DNA from: Deltaproteobacteria bacterium
GTDB lineage: Bacteria > Myxococcota_A > UBA9160 > UBA4427
Assembly (NCBI GenBank): GCA_029261835.1
Contig: JAJDAO010000073.1
Location: forward strand, 124,001-188,000
DNA: 64,000 nt
Direction: 5' to 3'
Each line of letters begins with the position of its first letter. The first letter of the stretch is position 1. The position numbers and the translations under genes were made by a program. Positions 18,497 to 27,323 of the stretch are shown here, piece after piece. The notes beneath the pieces were generated by a model. It did no database searches, had not been told where the DNA came from, and saw nothing but the letters and a program-made list of their open reading frames with translations.

Positions 18497-19081
18497 CGAT
18501 GGCTGCTCGCTGGGCAGTCCTCCCGAGGTGGGGTCGGCCCCGCTGACTACCAGGGCGAAGTGGTAGGCGAAGAGCAGCGCGTAGACGCCGGCCAGGGACC
18601 AGAGCCCCAGTCGTGCCAGTCGGAAGTTCTTGTGCACGATCAGGAAGACCAGCCAGAAGCCGACGACGAAGCACTTCTGAATCAGGAAGGCGTGCTCGCC
18701 CAGCTGGAGTAGCCAGTCCATCACGGGATTGCCTTCTGAACCGCCGCGGCCGAGCCAGAGCAGAGTGAAGAGAGCGTCGAAGATGTTGAGAGCGAAGATG
18801 CCGACCAGCAGAAGGACGTCGCCACGGCGGAAGACATCAACGTAGATGTCGCGATCTTCGCCCGTGCGCCGACCATGTCCTCGTCGATGCGGCCCGAACA
18901 CACCACCCCAGAACGGCGTGGGCACGCTTCGCCGGTCGGCCGCCGCACGGCGATCCACTTCCGGCCAGCCCCTCCCCTCGGGTGTCAAGGTGTTGGCCTT
19001 CTCGTTGCTCTCTTCGCCTTCGGGCCCCGGAATGGGCCCGGTCTCGCGGCACTTCAAGGCGGTCGACTCCTCGTTCGGCAC
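18167..19081 (-). CDS. DUF5658 membrane protein with C-terminal extension antisense to rsmE
   Basis: The recognisable part is a DUF5658-like unit: a basic N-terminal stretch DRRSVPTPFWGG, then three or four membrane helices (about 85-190; GIFALNIFDALFTLLWLG, GNPVMDWLLQLG, FVVGFWLVFLIVHKNF). No stop occurs in this frame until 18167, so the hydrophilic tail of about 110 residues is encoded opposite the end of rsmE. The start is uncertain: the GTG at 19081 has no clear ribosome binding site and a GTG further in is possible. Function unknown. Confidence in the membrane domain is good and in the tail as a translated segment moderate. Confidence 0.6.
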   Translation of the reverse strand: MPNEESTALKCRETGPIPGPEGEESNEKANTLTPEGRGWPEVDRRAAADRRSVPTPFWGGVFGPHRRGHGRRTGEDRDIYVDVFRRGDVLLLVGIFALNIFDALFTLLWLGRGGSEGNPVMDWLLQLGEHAFLIQKCFVVGFWLVFLIVHKNFRLARLGLWSLAGVYALLFAYHFALVVSGADPTSGGLPSEQPSSKEAGEQGGDRGLDAQSARAETHWREAAGAEFGKLVVGPAAFGSNREHDGLPKPARAGGISGGMRDERPSPLDESGQLILDERTETRALPDLGKQRVASLLETQEELRD

Positions 19082-19162
19082 GCAGACAAGGCTACGCCTG
19101 TCTTCTATCGGCCGAGAGGGTGCTTTTCCACAGCGGAAGTCCCACGGGCCCTGGGCTCGCCT

Positions 19163-19193
19163 CCCCGAGGAGCGGCACGGCTGCTCCTCGGGG
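19163..19193. repeat. Perfect 11-bp inverted repeat (hairpin) after thiolase gene
   Basis: CCCCGAGGAGC at 19163-19173 pairs with GCTCCTCGGGG at 19183-19193 around a nine-base loop. It lies between the thiolase stop (19229) and the DUF5658 start on the minus strand. There is no T-run on either strand, so it is not a classic intrinsic terminator, but it may end or protect the thiolase transcript. Confidence 0.55.
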
Positions 19194-19228
19194 TGATCCC
19201 AGCGCCGGAAGGCCGGTGTCGCTGCGCC

Positions 19229-20425
19229 TCAGGTCGCTTCGAAGAGCGAGGCGAGTCCCTGTCCGCCGCCGATGCACATCGTCACGATGCCGTAGCGCTT
19301 GCCGCCCCTCTTGAGCTGGCGCAGGAGCAGGCCGGTCATGCGTGAGCCCGTCATTCCGAACGGGTGGCCGATCGAGACCGAGCCGCCGCTCGGGTTGAGC
19401 TTCTCGTTGGGAATCTGGAGTTGCCGCTGGCAGTAGAGGAGCTGAGAGGCGAATGCCTCGTTGAGCTCGATGATGTCGATGTCGTCCATCGTGAGTCCGT
19501 GGCGCTTCAGCAGCTTCGGCACGGCGAAGACGGGTCCGATGCCCATCTCCTCCGGGCCGCAGCCCGCGACTGCCGTGCCGCGATAGATGCCGAGCGGCTC
19601 GACCCCGAGCTCCTTGGCCTTGTCCGAGGACATCAGCAGAGTCGCGGAGGCGCCATCCGAGAGCTGTGAGGCATTGCCGGCCGTTACAGTCCCCCCCTCC
19701 TCAGCCGTCTTGAAGACGGGCTTGAGCGCCGAAAGGCCTTCGAGCGTGGTGGAGGGACGGTTGCACTCGTCGCGGTCTACGGTGAAAGACTCCTCGTAGG
19801 GCTCCTGATCCTTCTTTATGACCTTCCGCGTGACCTTCAAGGGGGCGATTTCTTCCGCGACCCAGCCCTTCTCCACTGCCGCCGCATATCGCTGCTGACT
19901 CTGGAGGGCGTATTCATCCTGAGCTTCGCGTGTCACGTCGTAGCGCTCGGCCACGATCTCGGCTGTGACGCCCATCGGGTAGTAGAGCCCCGGGAAGCGC
20001 TTGCGGGCGGCTTCGTTGGCGAGCCGAGTGGTGTTCTGGCTGCCGTCCTGCATCATCGTGATCGTCTCGACGCCGGCCCCAATTGCGACCTCAGCCCCTT
20101 CATTGATGATGGCGTGCGCCGCCATCATGATGGCCTGCGAGCCGGATGAGCAGAAGCGGTTCACCGTGGTCCCGCTCACTTCCTTGGGGAAGCCCGCCGC
20201 CATGGCGGCAATACGCCCCACGTTCATTCCCTGGCAGCCTTCCGGAAAGCCAGTGCCGACGATCACGTCTTCGATGTCGGCCGGGTCGAGATTGGCCGTG
20301 CGATCGACGACCGACTTCAGCGTGTGGGCGAGGTAGTCGACCGGCTCGGTGATATTGAACGAGCCGCGGTTGGCCTTGGTAAGGCCGGTACGCAAGCTTT
20401 CGACGATGACGGCTTCTCGAGCCAT
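19229..20425 (-). CDS. Thiolase (acetyl-CoA acyltransferase)
   Basis: Protein of 398 aa, the usual thiolase length. The ATG at 20425 has GGAGG five bases upstream. Catalytic residues are in place: Cys92 in NRFCSSGSQA, His354 in SIGHPFGMTGSR and Cys384 in MCIGGGQG. The NEAFASQ motif is also present. It should cleave 3-ketoacyl-CoA in beta-oxidation or condense two acetyl-CoA. The neighbouring acyl-CoA dehydrogenases (38-40 kb) and acyl-CoA ligase (54.6 kb) would fit fatty-acid or steroid side-chain catabolism, but they are not in one operon with it. Confidence 0.9.
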   Translation of the reverse strand: MAREAVIVESLRTGLTKANRGSFNITEPVDYLAHTLKSVVDRTANLDPADIEDVIVGTGFPEGCQGMNVGRIAAMAAGFPKEVSGTTVNRFCSSGSQAIMMAAHAIINEGAEVAIGAGVETITMMQDGSQNTTRLANEAARKRFPGLYYPMGVTAEIVAERYDVTREAQDEYALQSQQRYAAAVEKGWVAEEIAPLKVTRKVIKKDQEPYEESFTVDRDECNRPSTTLEGLSALKPVFKTAEEGGTVTAGNASQLSDGASATLLMSSDKAKELGVEPLGIYRGTAVAGCGPEEMGIGPVFAVPKLLKRHGLTMDDIDIIELNEAFASQLLYCQRQLQIPNEKLNPSGGSVSIGHPFGMTGSRMTGLLLRQLKRGGKRYGIVTMCIGGGQGLASLFEAT

Positions 20426-20624
20426 GAGGTCCTCCGGAGGGTGGTTTAGGGGGTGATTGCGGCGGCTAAGCATAACGCGTCCCGCGGCGACCGCTGCGGG
20501 ACGACGCGCGTTGCGTGAGGCGCCGCCGCCGACACCGCAATAAGGACTCCTGGTCAGGCAACCTGTCTTGTCGTGCCCGGCGCAGTTCTGTGAGCCCTTC
20601 TTCAGGCGCGCTTCGCGGCACCCG

Positions 20625-22052
20625 TCACAACAGTGCTGGACGGCGGTCGAACCACGGCCGAGCCTGCTCGAGCTGGGACGCCAGACGCAGTAGGCCGGCT
20701 TCATCACCCAGCCGCCCCGCGAATTGTATGCCGATGGGCAGCCCACTCCCGCTCCAGCAAAGCGGTACCGAGATGGCGGGATGGCCCGAGGCATTGAAGA
20801 GCTGCGTGTATCCCACCGAGGTCGTGACCGCTCTAGCGAACTCCTCGAAGTCGGGATTGGAGAGCGAAAGCGTACCGATCCTGCTCGGTGGCGCGGCCAT
20901 GGTCGGAGTCAATAGAACGTCGTAATCCTGCAGGAAACGCTCCACCTGACGTCCGACGGCGTGGATCGTCCGGATGGAGCGCGCGTAATCAGTCGCTCCA
21001 CGGTTGCGTATCGCCTCCGTCATCGTGAACGTAAAGGATTCGACATCCTCTGCCGTGAAGGGCCGGCCGATCACGGCGGAGTGATCTTCGAGGGTCGACA
21101 ACAGGTTGGCGGCCATGATGGACTGGCTGGCGAAGCCCAGGCTCTCGACGTCGACTCGCAGGTTCGCCTCTTCGACCCGATGGCCCAGCTCTTCACATAG
21201 TCTGGCCGCATCTTCGACGGCCGCTCGGCAGTCCGCGTGGGTCGGTGTCCCATTGAAGGTCTCCCGCAGCAGCGCGATGCGCAGGGCGCCCGGGTCGGCA
21301 CCGACCTCCTCCAAGTACGGGCGCGTATTGCGCGGCGCACAGTAGGGTGCGCCCAGGTCTGGGCCCGCAGTGACGTCGAGCAGCGCAGCGCTGTCGCGTA
21401 CGGAGCGGCTGACGGCGTGCATCGTGCTCATTCCGCTCCAGCCCTCACCCGCGTCCGGGCCGAATGGCATGCGTCCGCGTGTGGGCTTCAGTCCGAAAAG
21501 GCCACAGCACGAGGCGGGAATGCGAATCGAACCGCCGCCATCGCTGGCGTGCGCCGCGGGCAGCATGCCGGAGGCGACTGCGGCAGCGGCGCCGCCTGAC
21601 GATCCGCCGGTGCTGTACTCGAGCTTCCAGGGGTTGCGCGTGACGCCGAAGAGCTTGGATTCGGTGGTGGTCGTAAGGCCGAACTCCGGCGAGGCCGACT
21701 TGCCGAATATCACCAACCCGGCGCGTTTGTAGCGAGCGACCAACTCGCTGTCGTGATCAGCGACATTGTGCTCGAAGAACCTACAGCCGTTCGTCGTCCG
21801 GACACCCTCACAAAGGACGTAGAGATCCTTCAGAAGGAACGGGACGCCTCGGAACGGTCCATCTGGCAGGCCGGCGTCCAGATAGCTTCTCGCCTCGTCG
21901 AGCATCGGGATCACCACCGCATTGAGCGCGGGGTTGTGCCTCGCCATGCTGGCGAGCGCCGCGTCGAGTAGCTCGTCGGGCGTTAGTTCGCCGGCGCGAA
22001 CCAGCGCCGCCAGGCCCAGTGCATCATGGGCCGCATATTCCTCGAAGGTCAT
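20625..22052 (-). CDS. Amidase signature family hydrolase
   Basis: Protein of 475 aa from the ATG at 22052, which has AGGAG six bases upstream; a GTG at 22079 would add nine residues and cover that site. The Ser-cisSer-Lys triad is visible: Lys75 in PFLLKDLYV, cis-Ser151 in STGGSSGGA and nucleophile Ser173 in SDGGGSIRIPAS. The family hydrolyses amides or carbamates of varied kinds; GatA is unlikely because no gatB/gatC is present. It lies on the same strand between the thiolase and the alpha/beta hydrolase. Confidence 0.88.
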   Translation of the reverse strand: MTFEEYAAHDALGLAALVRAGELTPDELLDAALASMARHNPALNAVVIPMLDEARSYLDAGLPDGPFRGVPFLLKDLYVLCEGVRTTNGCRFFEHNVADHDSELVARYKRAGLVIFGKSASPEFGLTTTTESKLFGVTRNPWKLEYSTGGSSGGAAAAVASGMLPAAHASDGGGSIRIPASCCGLFGLKPTRGRMPFGPDAGEGWSGMSTMHAVSRSVRDSAALLDVTAGPDLGAPYCAPRNTRPYLEEVGADPGALRIALLRETFNGTPTHADCRAAVEDAARLCEELGHRVEEANLRVDVESLGFASQSIMAANLLSTLEDHSAVIGRPFTAEDVESFTFTMTEAIRNRGATDYARSIRTIHAVGRQVERFLQDYDVLLTPTMAAPPSRIGTLSLSNPDFEEFARAVTTSVGYTQLFNASGHPAISVPLCWSGSGLPIGIQFAGRLGDEAGLLRLASQLEQARPWFDRRPALL

Positions 22053-22133
22053 CTTCACTCCTGTGACTGGTGTCGACACGGGATTCTGCGCGAAGCGACC
22101 GCCACGTCGGGCGCTTCGCTTCGATCCCGGGCA

Positions 22134-23114
22134 TTACTGGTCGCTATTGGGTAGAGAGCCGGCGCTGTACTCGGAGCCGACGAGTTGGTGAATCTTTCTT
22201 GCGAGCAGGTCAGGATGGGTAACGGGGAGCATGTGGCTCCCGTTCACGATGCTCTCGAGCGCCGAGTTCGGAATGAGGCGGTTCAGCTCTTCACCGACCG
22301 CATAGGGCACGAGGAGATCGTCCGACCCGTGCAGTATGAGCGTGGCAGCCGAGATGCTCTGGGCGTTCGGGCCGCCGCGCTCGATCTGGCGGGTCTCGCT
22401 CACGATCGTACGGAAGGTTCCGGGGAGCGCGAGCATGGCCTGCGTGCGGATTGTCCAGCCGGTTGGAATACTGCGTTTGCCCGAGAATGCCCGAGCGACA
22501 TTCTCCTGTGTCATCTTGAAGCTCAGGGGCGGGATCTTCGAGATCCAGCTCAGGATTGCGCTTCCCAGCGGCGTCGCGAGGGTCAGGTCGAGCAGGCTGT
22601 TTCGGTCGCTCCGGTGCTCACCGGGGCCGATGGATGCGACCAGGGTCACGGCCTCGACTCTCTCGGGAGCCGCGCTGGCGAGCCACTGGACGACTCCGCC
22701 GCCGAATGACCAGCCCACCAGAGTCGCCTGATCGATCCTCAGGGCGTCGAGCAGCGCCAGCAGATCGCGGCCGCTAGACGCGTAGCTGTGATTGTCGTGC
22801 GCGCGGTCGAGTCGCGTCGAATAGCCGTAGCCCGCCCGGTCATACGCGATGACCCGGTGTCCGTGCGCGGCGAGCTCTTCAGGCAGAGTTGCCCAGTCGG
22901 ACGCGTTGGAAGCCCAGCCGTGCACCAAGACGATCGTCTTGCCCTCTCCGAGCTGATAGACGTTGAGCTGCCGATTCTCGCCGATGTCAATGAGGCGGCC
23001 GCGCTTCGGGAGGGCATCCTCGTTCGCTCCCCATTCGAATACTGCGTCACCGACGAAAGGCAGAACGATCGCGAGGACGAGAAGCGAGACAACGGTGGTG
23101 AAGGCACGTCGCAT
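22134..23114 (-). CDS. Membrane-anchored alpha/beta hydrolase
   Basis: Protein of 326 aa. I place the start at the ATG at 23114 (MRRAFTTVV) because the next residues form an uncleaved signal anchor (about 5-24) while longer versions add low-complexity Arg-rich sequence. The oxyanion block is VLVHGWASN, the nucleophile elbow GWSFGGG gives Ser136, the acid is Asp265 (HGSDDLLVP) and the base His294 (NGSHMLPVTHPD). The catalytic domain probably faces the periplasm. The substrate is unknown; esterase or lipase activity on hydrophobic substrates is likely. Confidence 0.82.
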   Translation of the reverse strand: MRRAFTTVVSLLVLAIVLPFVGDAVFEWGANEDALPKRGRLIDIGENRQLNVYQLGEGKTIVLVHGWASNASDWATLPEELAAHGHRVIAYDRAGYGYSTRLDRAHDNHSYASSGRDLLALLDALRIDQATLVGWSFGGGVVQWLASAAPERVEAVTLVASIGPGEHRSDRNSLLDLTLATPLGSAILSWISKIPPLSFKMTQENVARAFSGKRSIPTGWTIRTQAMLALPGTFRTIVSETRQIERGGPNAQSISAATLILHGSDDLLVPYAVGEELNRLIPNSALESIVNGSHMLPVTHPDLLARKIHQLVGSEYSAGSLPNSDQ

Positions 23115-23387
23115 CCGTACGACTCTAGAGCATGGCCGCCCCGCACGCGCGGGCAGTTCGCAGAGCCTTGCGCGGGGTGCGGCGCCTGGCGACCCGTTTC
23201 GACCTCGATGGCGTGGGTTGGTCGACACGGTCAATCGTTCTTGCCGCTCGAAGCGCGGCCGCTGCCCCATGCTACGCGGCTTGTCGATCTTGGCTCGACG
23301 ATTGTCGAAAACGGCGGGTGGATCCGGCCGATATTGCCCTCCCACACCCAGTTGGAGGCCCATTTCGAGCAGTTCGGAGCCGGTGTC

Positions 23388-23415
23388 TTGCGGCCAGCGA
23401 AAGGCGTGCTATAAT
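23388..23415 (+). promoter_or_regulatory. Consensus-like sigma-70 promoter with extended -10
   Basis: TTGCGG at 23388-23393, a 16-base spacer, and TGCTATAAT at 23407-23415, a perfect -10 hexamer with the extended TGn element. Expected transcription start is near A23423. A terminator follows at 23440, so transcripts would mostly end after about 42 bases; the NnrU-like gene is 300 bases further on. Confidence 0.7.
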
Positions 23416-23439
23416 TGCTTCCAACGTATTCGAAAAATC

Positions 23440-23464
23440 AACCCGCCGTTCTGGCGGGTTTTTT
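23440..23464 (+). terminator. Intrinsic terminator
   Basis: AACCCGCC (23440-23447), loop GTTCT, GGCGGGTT (23453-23460), then more T to 23464. An eight-base-pair GC-rich stem and six T on the plus strand make a textbook rho-independent terminator. An A-rich stretch precedes it, so it may also work weakly on the minus strand. No gene ends directly before it. Confidence 0.85.
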
Positions 23465-23737
23465 CGTGCCCGCATTTTCGCCTTTGATTCGCCCCTCCGC
23501 CGCTCCGCCCCTCTGCGGGCATGTTGCTCGAGGTCGTCGCGGCCCGCCGAGGCGACGCGAGCGGCGCACGAACCCGGGTGAGGACTCGTCGCTCACCTGT
23601 GACTATGCTCTCGCGATAGCTTGCGGCGTGCTGGCGACGCGATCGAGTCAGTGCTTAGCCGCAGGGCCTGGGATCTTCGGGCGTGGGGAATGTCGCGCAG
23701 CGGAGAGACCGTCTGACGGCAACTTGGGGGTAACGCG

Positions 23738-24412
23738 ATGGCACCGAGCACCACGATCATCCTTCTGTGGCTGGCCTTCGGCGGCAGCCACATCTTGCTC
23801 TCGAGCTTGAAGGTGCGGCCTCGCCTGGTGGCTGCTCTCGGCGAGCGGGGCTTCTTGGGGTTCTACTCGCTGGTGTCGTTCGCGACCTTCTCGCCACTGG
23901 TCGCGGTGTACTTTCGTCATGTGCACGAGGGCGCCGAGTTCTGGTCGTTCGACCTGTCGGTTCTCGCGCAGTGGTTCATCTACATCGTCATGGGTGTGGC
24001 CTTTGTTCTCGTCGTGGCAGGTGTCGTTACGCCGAGCCCGACATCCATCTCGAGTGGACGCAAGGGAACTCCTGCCCAGCCAAGGGGTGTGCACCTCATC
24101 ACACGCCACGCCCTCTTCATGGGGATTGGCCTGTTCGGTGCCGTACATCTCTTGGCCAATGGCTATGCGACCGATGTCGCCTTCTTCGGCGGCTTTCCGC
24201 TGTTCGTCCTGCTGGGAACGTGGCACCAGGACCAGCGCAAGCTGGTGACCGAGCCGGAGAGCTACAGCGCCTTCTACGCCGCGACCCCTCTGATTCCATT
24301 CGCGGGACGTGAGACCCTGCGAGGTCTGAAGGAGTTCTCACGAATAGCCTTGGTCGCGGGTGTCTTGCTCGCCGTCGTGACGCGGATCTTTCACGAGGTG
24401 CTCTTCGGCTGA
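23738..24412 (+). CDS. NnrU-like integral membrane protein
   Basis: Protein of 224 aa with six to seven membrane helices. It starts TIILLWLAFGGSHILLSS and contains HLITRHALFMGIGLFGAVHLLANG (about 116-139), the His-rich pattern of the NnrU/MapA methyltransferase-like membrane family (PF07298). NnrU was first noted beside nitrite/nitric oxide reductase genes, but no such gene is here. A GGGGG upstream acts as ribosome binding site. A role in redox or heme-linked membrane chemistry is possible; not provable from sequence. Confidence 0.75.
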   Translation: MAPSTTIILLWLAFGGSHILLSSLKVRPRLVAALGERGFLGFYSLVSFATFSPLVAVYFRHVHEGAEFWSFDLSVLAQWFIYIVMGVAFVLVVAGVVTPSPTSISSGRKGTPAQPRGVHLITRHALFMGIGLFGAVHLLANGYATDVAFFGGFPLFVLLGTWHQDQRKLVTEPESYSAFYAATPLIPFAGRETLRGLKEFSRIALVAGVLLAVVTRIFHEVLFG

Positions 24413-24456
24413 AGACCGACGCGAGGCGTCCTGCCGCGCGCGTGTTGCGGATGCGG

Positions 24457-25917
24457 TCAGCGTGATACCGCGGCCCCGGCGCGGAAGAGCACCTCTCGGG
24501 AGACGTTGCCGGACTGATCCCATGCCGTCATGAGACCGTCCTGCACCCCCTCCTTGAATCTGGCCTGCGCGCGCCGCGTGCCGTTCGGGTACCACCGGGT
24601 CCAGGTGCCGACCCGCACGCCGTCGCGGTACTGGCCCGTCGATTCGAGTTGTCCACTGGCGTGCCAACTGGCGACCCAGCCATGCTTGACGCCGGCGTCG
24701 GTTCCGATTCTCTCGCACCATGCCTTCCGGCCCCGAGGCGGCCGCGCTCCGCGCAACACGGCTCCCGCCGGGCATGTCTCGGGCACCTCGGCTGTCGCGC
24801 TCGCCAGCCCACCCGGTTGCGCGGCCAGACGGGCGGGCGGTGCGCCGCCGCGGGCCGGCAGCGTCATCGAAGTCGAAGAGCCAGCGGTGGCCTTGCCCGG
24901 GCGCCGGCCCGCTCGCGCCTGGGGCAGCGGGTCTGTCGAGTCCGGCGTGGGCCGCTTCCTCTGTTGCAGAAGTCTCGCGCTCATTCCATCGAGCTGTCGC
25001 AAGAATTCGCGAGTTGCCTCCTCGCCGAGCGCGCGGCGCTGCATGGCCAGCTCGACGTGCGTCTCTTCGAGCAGCGCCTGCAGTCTTGCCGCCTGGCTGG
25101 GGTCGGCGGAATCCAGCGCCATCAGGGCTTCGAAGTGGTCGCCCATCTGCATCATGGCTCGAACTGCTTCGGTGGTCTTGGTGGCCGCGAGGTCCTCTGG
25201 GCTCTGATGATCAGCGTTGCTCGTGGTAGATCCATCTCCGCTCCGCGCTTTCGCGACGGTCGAGACCGCGCTTCGCTGCTGCGCCAGCGGTCGCGGCTCG
25301 GCAGGCGCCTCGTCGGTCGCGGGATCGATTGGCTGCTCGGCTTGGGCGAAGGTCCGCTCGAGAAGTCCCGCACCCTGGCTCATCGTTTGTCGTAGCTGAT
25401 AGTCCGCCACGCCCGCACCAAGCGTCAGCATCAGTCCGATCGCGAAGCCCGCCTTGTTGAGCGGAACGAGCCCGTCGTGAAAGGCGATGTAGAACAGGAC
25501 GAACAGGTTTGCGAACGGGACGAAGAGCAGCAGCCCGATCCAGCCAGAAAGGTTTCGTCGCTCGGCGAGGTCCCATGACAGCCTTCCGAAGTACACGACC
25601 AGAGCGAGTGCGACACAGACGGCGAGGACGGTGAAGATGGCCCCAACGGTGATGCTATCCGATATCGAGTTGATCACCGCGATCGCTACGCTGGCGATCG
25701 CGAGGCCGGCGGAAGCGAGCAGGAATCGTCTAATCGAGGCCCCCGCGGAGAGTAGCCATGGATAGATGCTCAGCACCGGAACCCATGCCAGAAAGCGAGC
25801 GAAGGCCGAGAGATCGTTCTTGTCCGCGATGGCCTGAATCGAGTACGCAAGTAGCAGACTGATTATCAGGCTGCCGATCGCGTAGCCCGTCATGAGAGTG
25901 CCAATCACTTCTGCCAC
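24457..25917 (-). CDS. Membrane protein with C-terminal MORN-like repeats
   Basis: Protein of 486 aa from a GTG with GGGGGGAAG upstream. Residues 1-185 hold five hydrophobic segments; 190-340 is a helical, charged linker; 340-400 is Pro/Arg/Ser-rich. The end carries a Cys-flanked motif (CPAGAVLRGARPPRG then WCER) followed by three YwqK/MORN-like units, each of the form HGWVASWHASGQLESTGQY, GTWTRWYPNGTRRAQARF and DGLMTAWDQSGN. Such repeats are common in deltaproteobacteria and may bind lipid or protein. The combination of channel-like N-terminus and repeats has no named function that I recognise. It converges with the NnrU-like gene. Confidence 0.65.
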   Translation of the reverse strand: MAEVIGTLMTGYAIGSLIISLLLAYSIQAIADKNDLSAFARFLAWVPVLSIYPWLLSAGASIRRFLLASAGLAIASVAIAVINSISDSITVGAIFTVLAVCVALALVVYFGRLSWDLAERRNLSGWIGLLLFVPFANLFVLFYIAFHDGLVPLNKAGFAIGLMLTLGAGVADYQLRQTMSQGAGLLERTFAQAEQPIDPATDEAPAEPRPLAQQRSAVSTVAKARSGDGSTTSNADHQSPEDLAATKTTEAVRAMMQMGDHFEALMALDSADPSQAARLQALLEETHVELAMQRRALGEEATREFLRQLDGMSARLLQQRKRPTPDSTDPLPQARAGRRPGKATAGSSTSMTLPARGGAPPARLAAQPGGLASATAEVPETCPAGAVLRGARPPRGRKAWCERIGTDAGVKHGWVASWHASGQLESTGQYRDGVRVGTWTRWYPNGTRRAQARFKEGVQDGLMTAWDQSGNVSREVLFRAGAAVSR

Positions 25918-26186
25918 GCTTCCCCCCGAGTAAGCTGCTTGTCGCGTTCGCTTCGCTCATCGGTAGTCTCAGCCTTCCGGTTGAATCCGACGGATTTCCC
26001 ACGTGGGAGTCACTACAGCCCTGTGGAATCGCTGCGCTGGCTGTGAACGCCCGACCACGTGCCATGCGCCAAGCCCCGTGCTCGCCCCATGCCAGCAGAT
26101 CTCTGGAGTCGGCCTGTCGCGGTGCCGAGACTGGCACGGCCATTGCTCGAAGGGCAAAGCGAAGTCGCGTTGCACGAGGGCTGTGA

Positions 26187-27299
26187 ATGAGACGACCGGC
26201 GGATCGTGTGTGCCGAGTGGCCGCCCCAGGCCGGGCGGAGACTCGGCTCGAGCGAATCATTCTCGGGCGTTCCGAGGCCATCGAGGCGCTTCGGCGGGAG
26301 ATCACGTGTCTGGCGCTCTCTCCGATTCACAGCCTCCTCGTCGAGGGCGAGACGGGTGTGGGCAAGGATCTCGTCTCCAGGGCGCTGCTCGCTGCCTCGA
26401 CGTCCTTGCACGGGGAACTCGAGGTGTTCAACTGCCCGGCGATTCCGGTAGACCACCTCGAGAGTGAGCTCTTCGGCACCACGCGGGGTGCTTATCCGGG
26501 TGCTGTTGACCGACCCGGTGCAGTCGAGCGGGCTGATGGCGGCTTGCTCATGCTCGACGAGATCGGTGCCATGCCGCTGGCGCACCAGGGCAAGCTGCTT
26601 CGGCTACTCGAGAGCGGGGAGGGGCGGCGGCTCGGCGCGCGGCAGGCCTATCGCGTGAAGGTGGGCTTCGTCGCGGCCACGAACGAGGATCTGCGCTGTG
26701 CCATCGGCGAGGGGCGTTTCCGGCAAGACCTCTTCTATCGCCTCGTTCAGGACGCCGTGCTGCGCGTTCCTCCGCTCCGCGAGCGATTGGAGGATGTCGA
26801 GCTGCTGGCGGATCGCTTCCTCGCCGAGTTGCCGCCGCCGCCAGCGCTGAGCCGGGCTGCGCGCGATCGGCTGTGCGAGCACCACTGGCCTGGCAACGTG
26901 AGGGAGCTGCGGGCGGTCCTGCGCTCGGCCTCCAGGCTGGCGCGAGGCGGGCATGTTGCGGCGGCAGAGATCGAGGCTGCACTCGCGCGCATCTCGGGTC
27001 CGTCCGCGCTCGATCCAGGCCGGCAGGCTGTCGCATCCGCCGGCAACTCTCTGGCGGGGGACTTCCACGACGTGACTCAGGCGCTTCGCCGACGTCTACT
27101 GATCGAGGCGTTGCAGGCGGCTCAGGGCAATCGCACGGAGGCGGGCGTGCTGCTCGGTCTGCATCTGCGGCGGGGCGAGAGGCGCCAGCACGATGCCGTC
27201 GACCGCCCGGACCTGGCAGCGCGCAAGCTGGCTCATCGGAAATTCGACTACTGGTGGCACCGACTCGCAGCTGCAGGAGAAGGCATAACTAACGGTTAA
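26187..27299 (+). CDS. Sigma-54-activator-like AAA+ protein with altered GAFTGA
   Basis: Protein of 370 aa. The AAA+ core has Walker A GETGVGKD (54-61), Walker B GGLLMLDEIG (118-127), arginine-finger region FRQDLFYRL and sensor 2 WPGNVRELR. The sigma-54 contact loop normally GAFTGA reads GAYPGA (101-106). The C-terminal helix-turn-helix begins like Fis (AAQGNRTEAGVLLGL) but the expected second helix is replaced by a basic stretch (LRRGERRQHDAV). No receiver or sensor domain precedes the core. It ends 120 bases before the porin gene and may control that operon. Whether it still works with sigma-54 is doubtful. Confidence 0.75.
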   Translation: MRRPADRVCRVAAPGRAETRLERIILGRSEAIEALRREITCLALSPIHSLLVEGETGVGKDLVSRALLAASTSLHGELEVFNCPAIPVDHLESELFGTTRGAYPGAVDRPGAVERADGGLLMLDEIGAMPLAHQGKLLRLLESGEGRRLGARQAYRVKVGFVAATNEDLRCAIGEGRFRQDLFYRLVQDAVLRVPPLRERLEDVELLADRFLAELPPPPALSRAARDRLCEHHWPGNVRELRAVLRSASRLARGGHVAAAEIEAALARISGPSALDPGRQAVASAGNSLAGDFHDVTQALRRRLLIEALQAAQGNRTEAGVLLGLHLRRGERRQHDAVDRPDLAARKLAHRKFDYWWHRLAAAGEGITNG

Positions 27300-27306
27300 T
27301 GCATAT

Positions 27307-27323
27307 GAATCTGCAATAGATTC
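27307..27323. repeat. Palindrome in AT-rich region upstream of porin
   Basis: GAATCT, five-base spacer GCAAT, AGATTC. It sits just after the AAA+ gene in a stretch (about 27285-27370) that is far more AT-rich than its surroundings and also contains the inverted pair AAATG/CATTT. It is a candidate operator for the porin-FMN operon. Confidence 0.4.

Larger units (their letters stand above)
23115..23737. other. 623-base stretch without a supported gene
   Basis: Lies between divergent genes. The only clear signals are a strong plus-strand promoter and an intrinsic terminator about 25 bases after it (listed separately). Reading frames across the rest have no recognisable motif, and the bases after 23465 are plain GC-rich sequence up to the NnrU-like gene. 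Confidence 0.5.

Noticed and set aside
20625..22052. Amidase gene as gatA
   Set aside because: No gatB or gatC nearby and the sequence around the active site is of the general amidase type.
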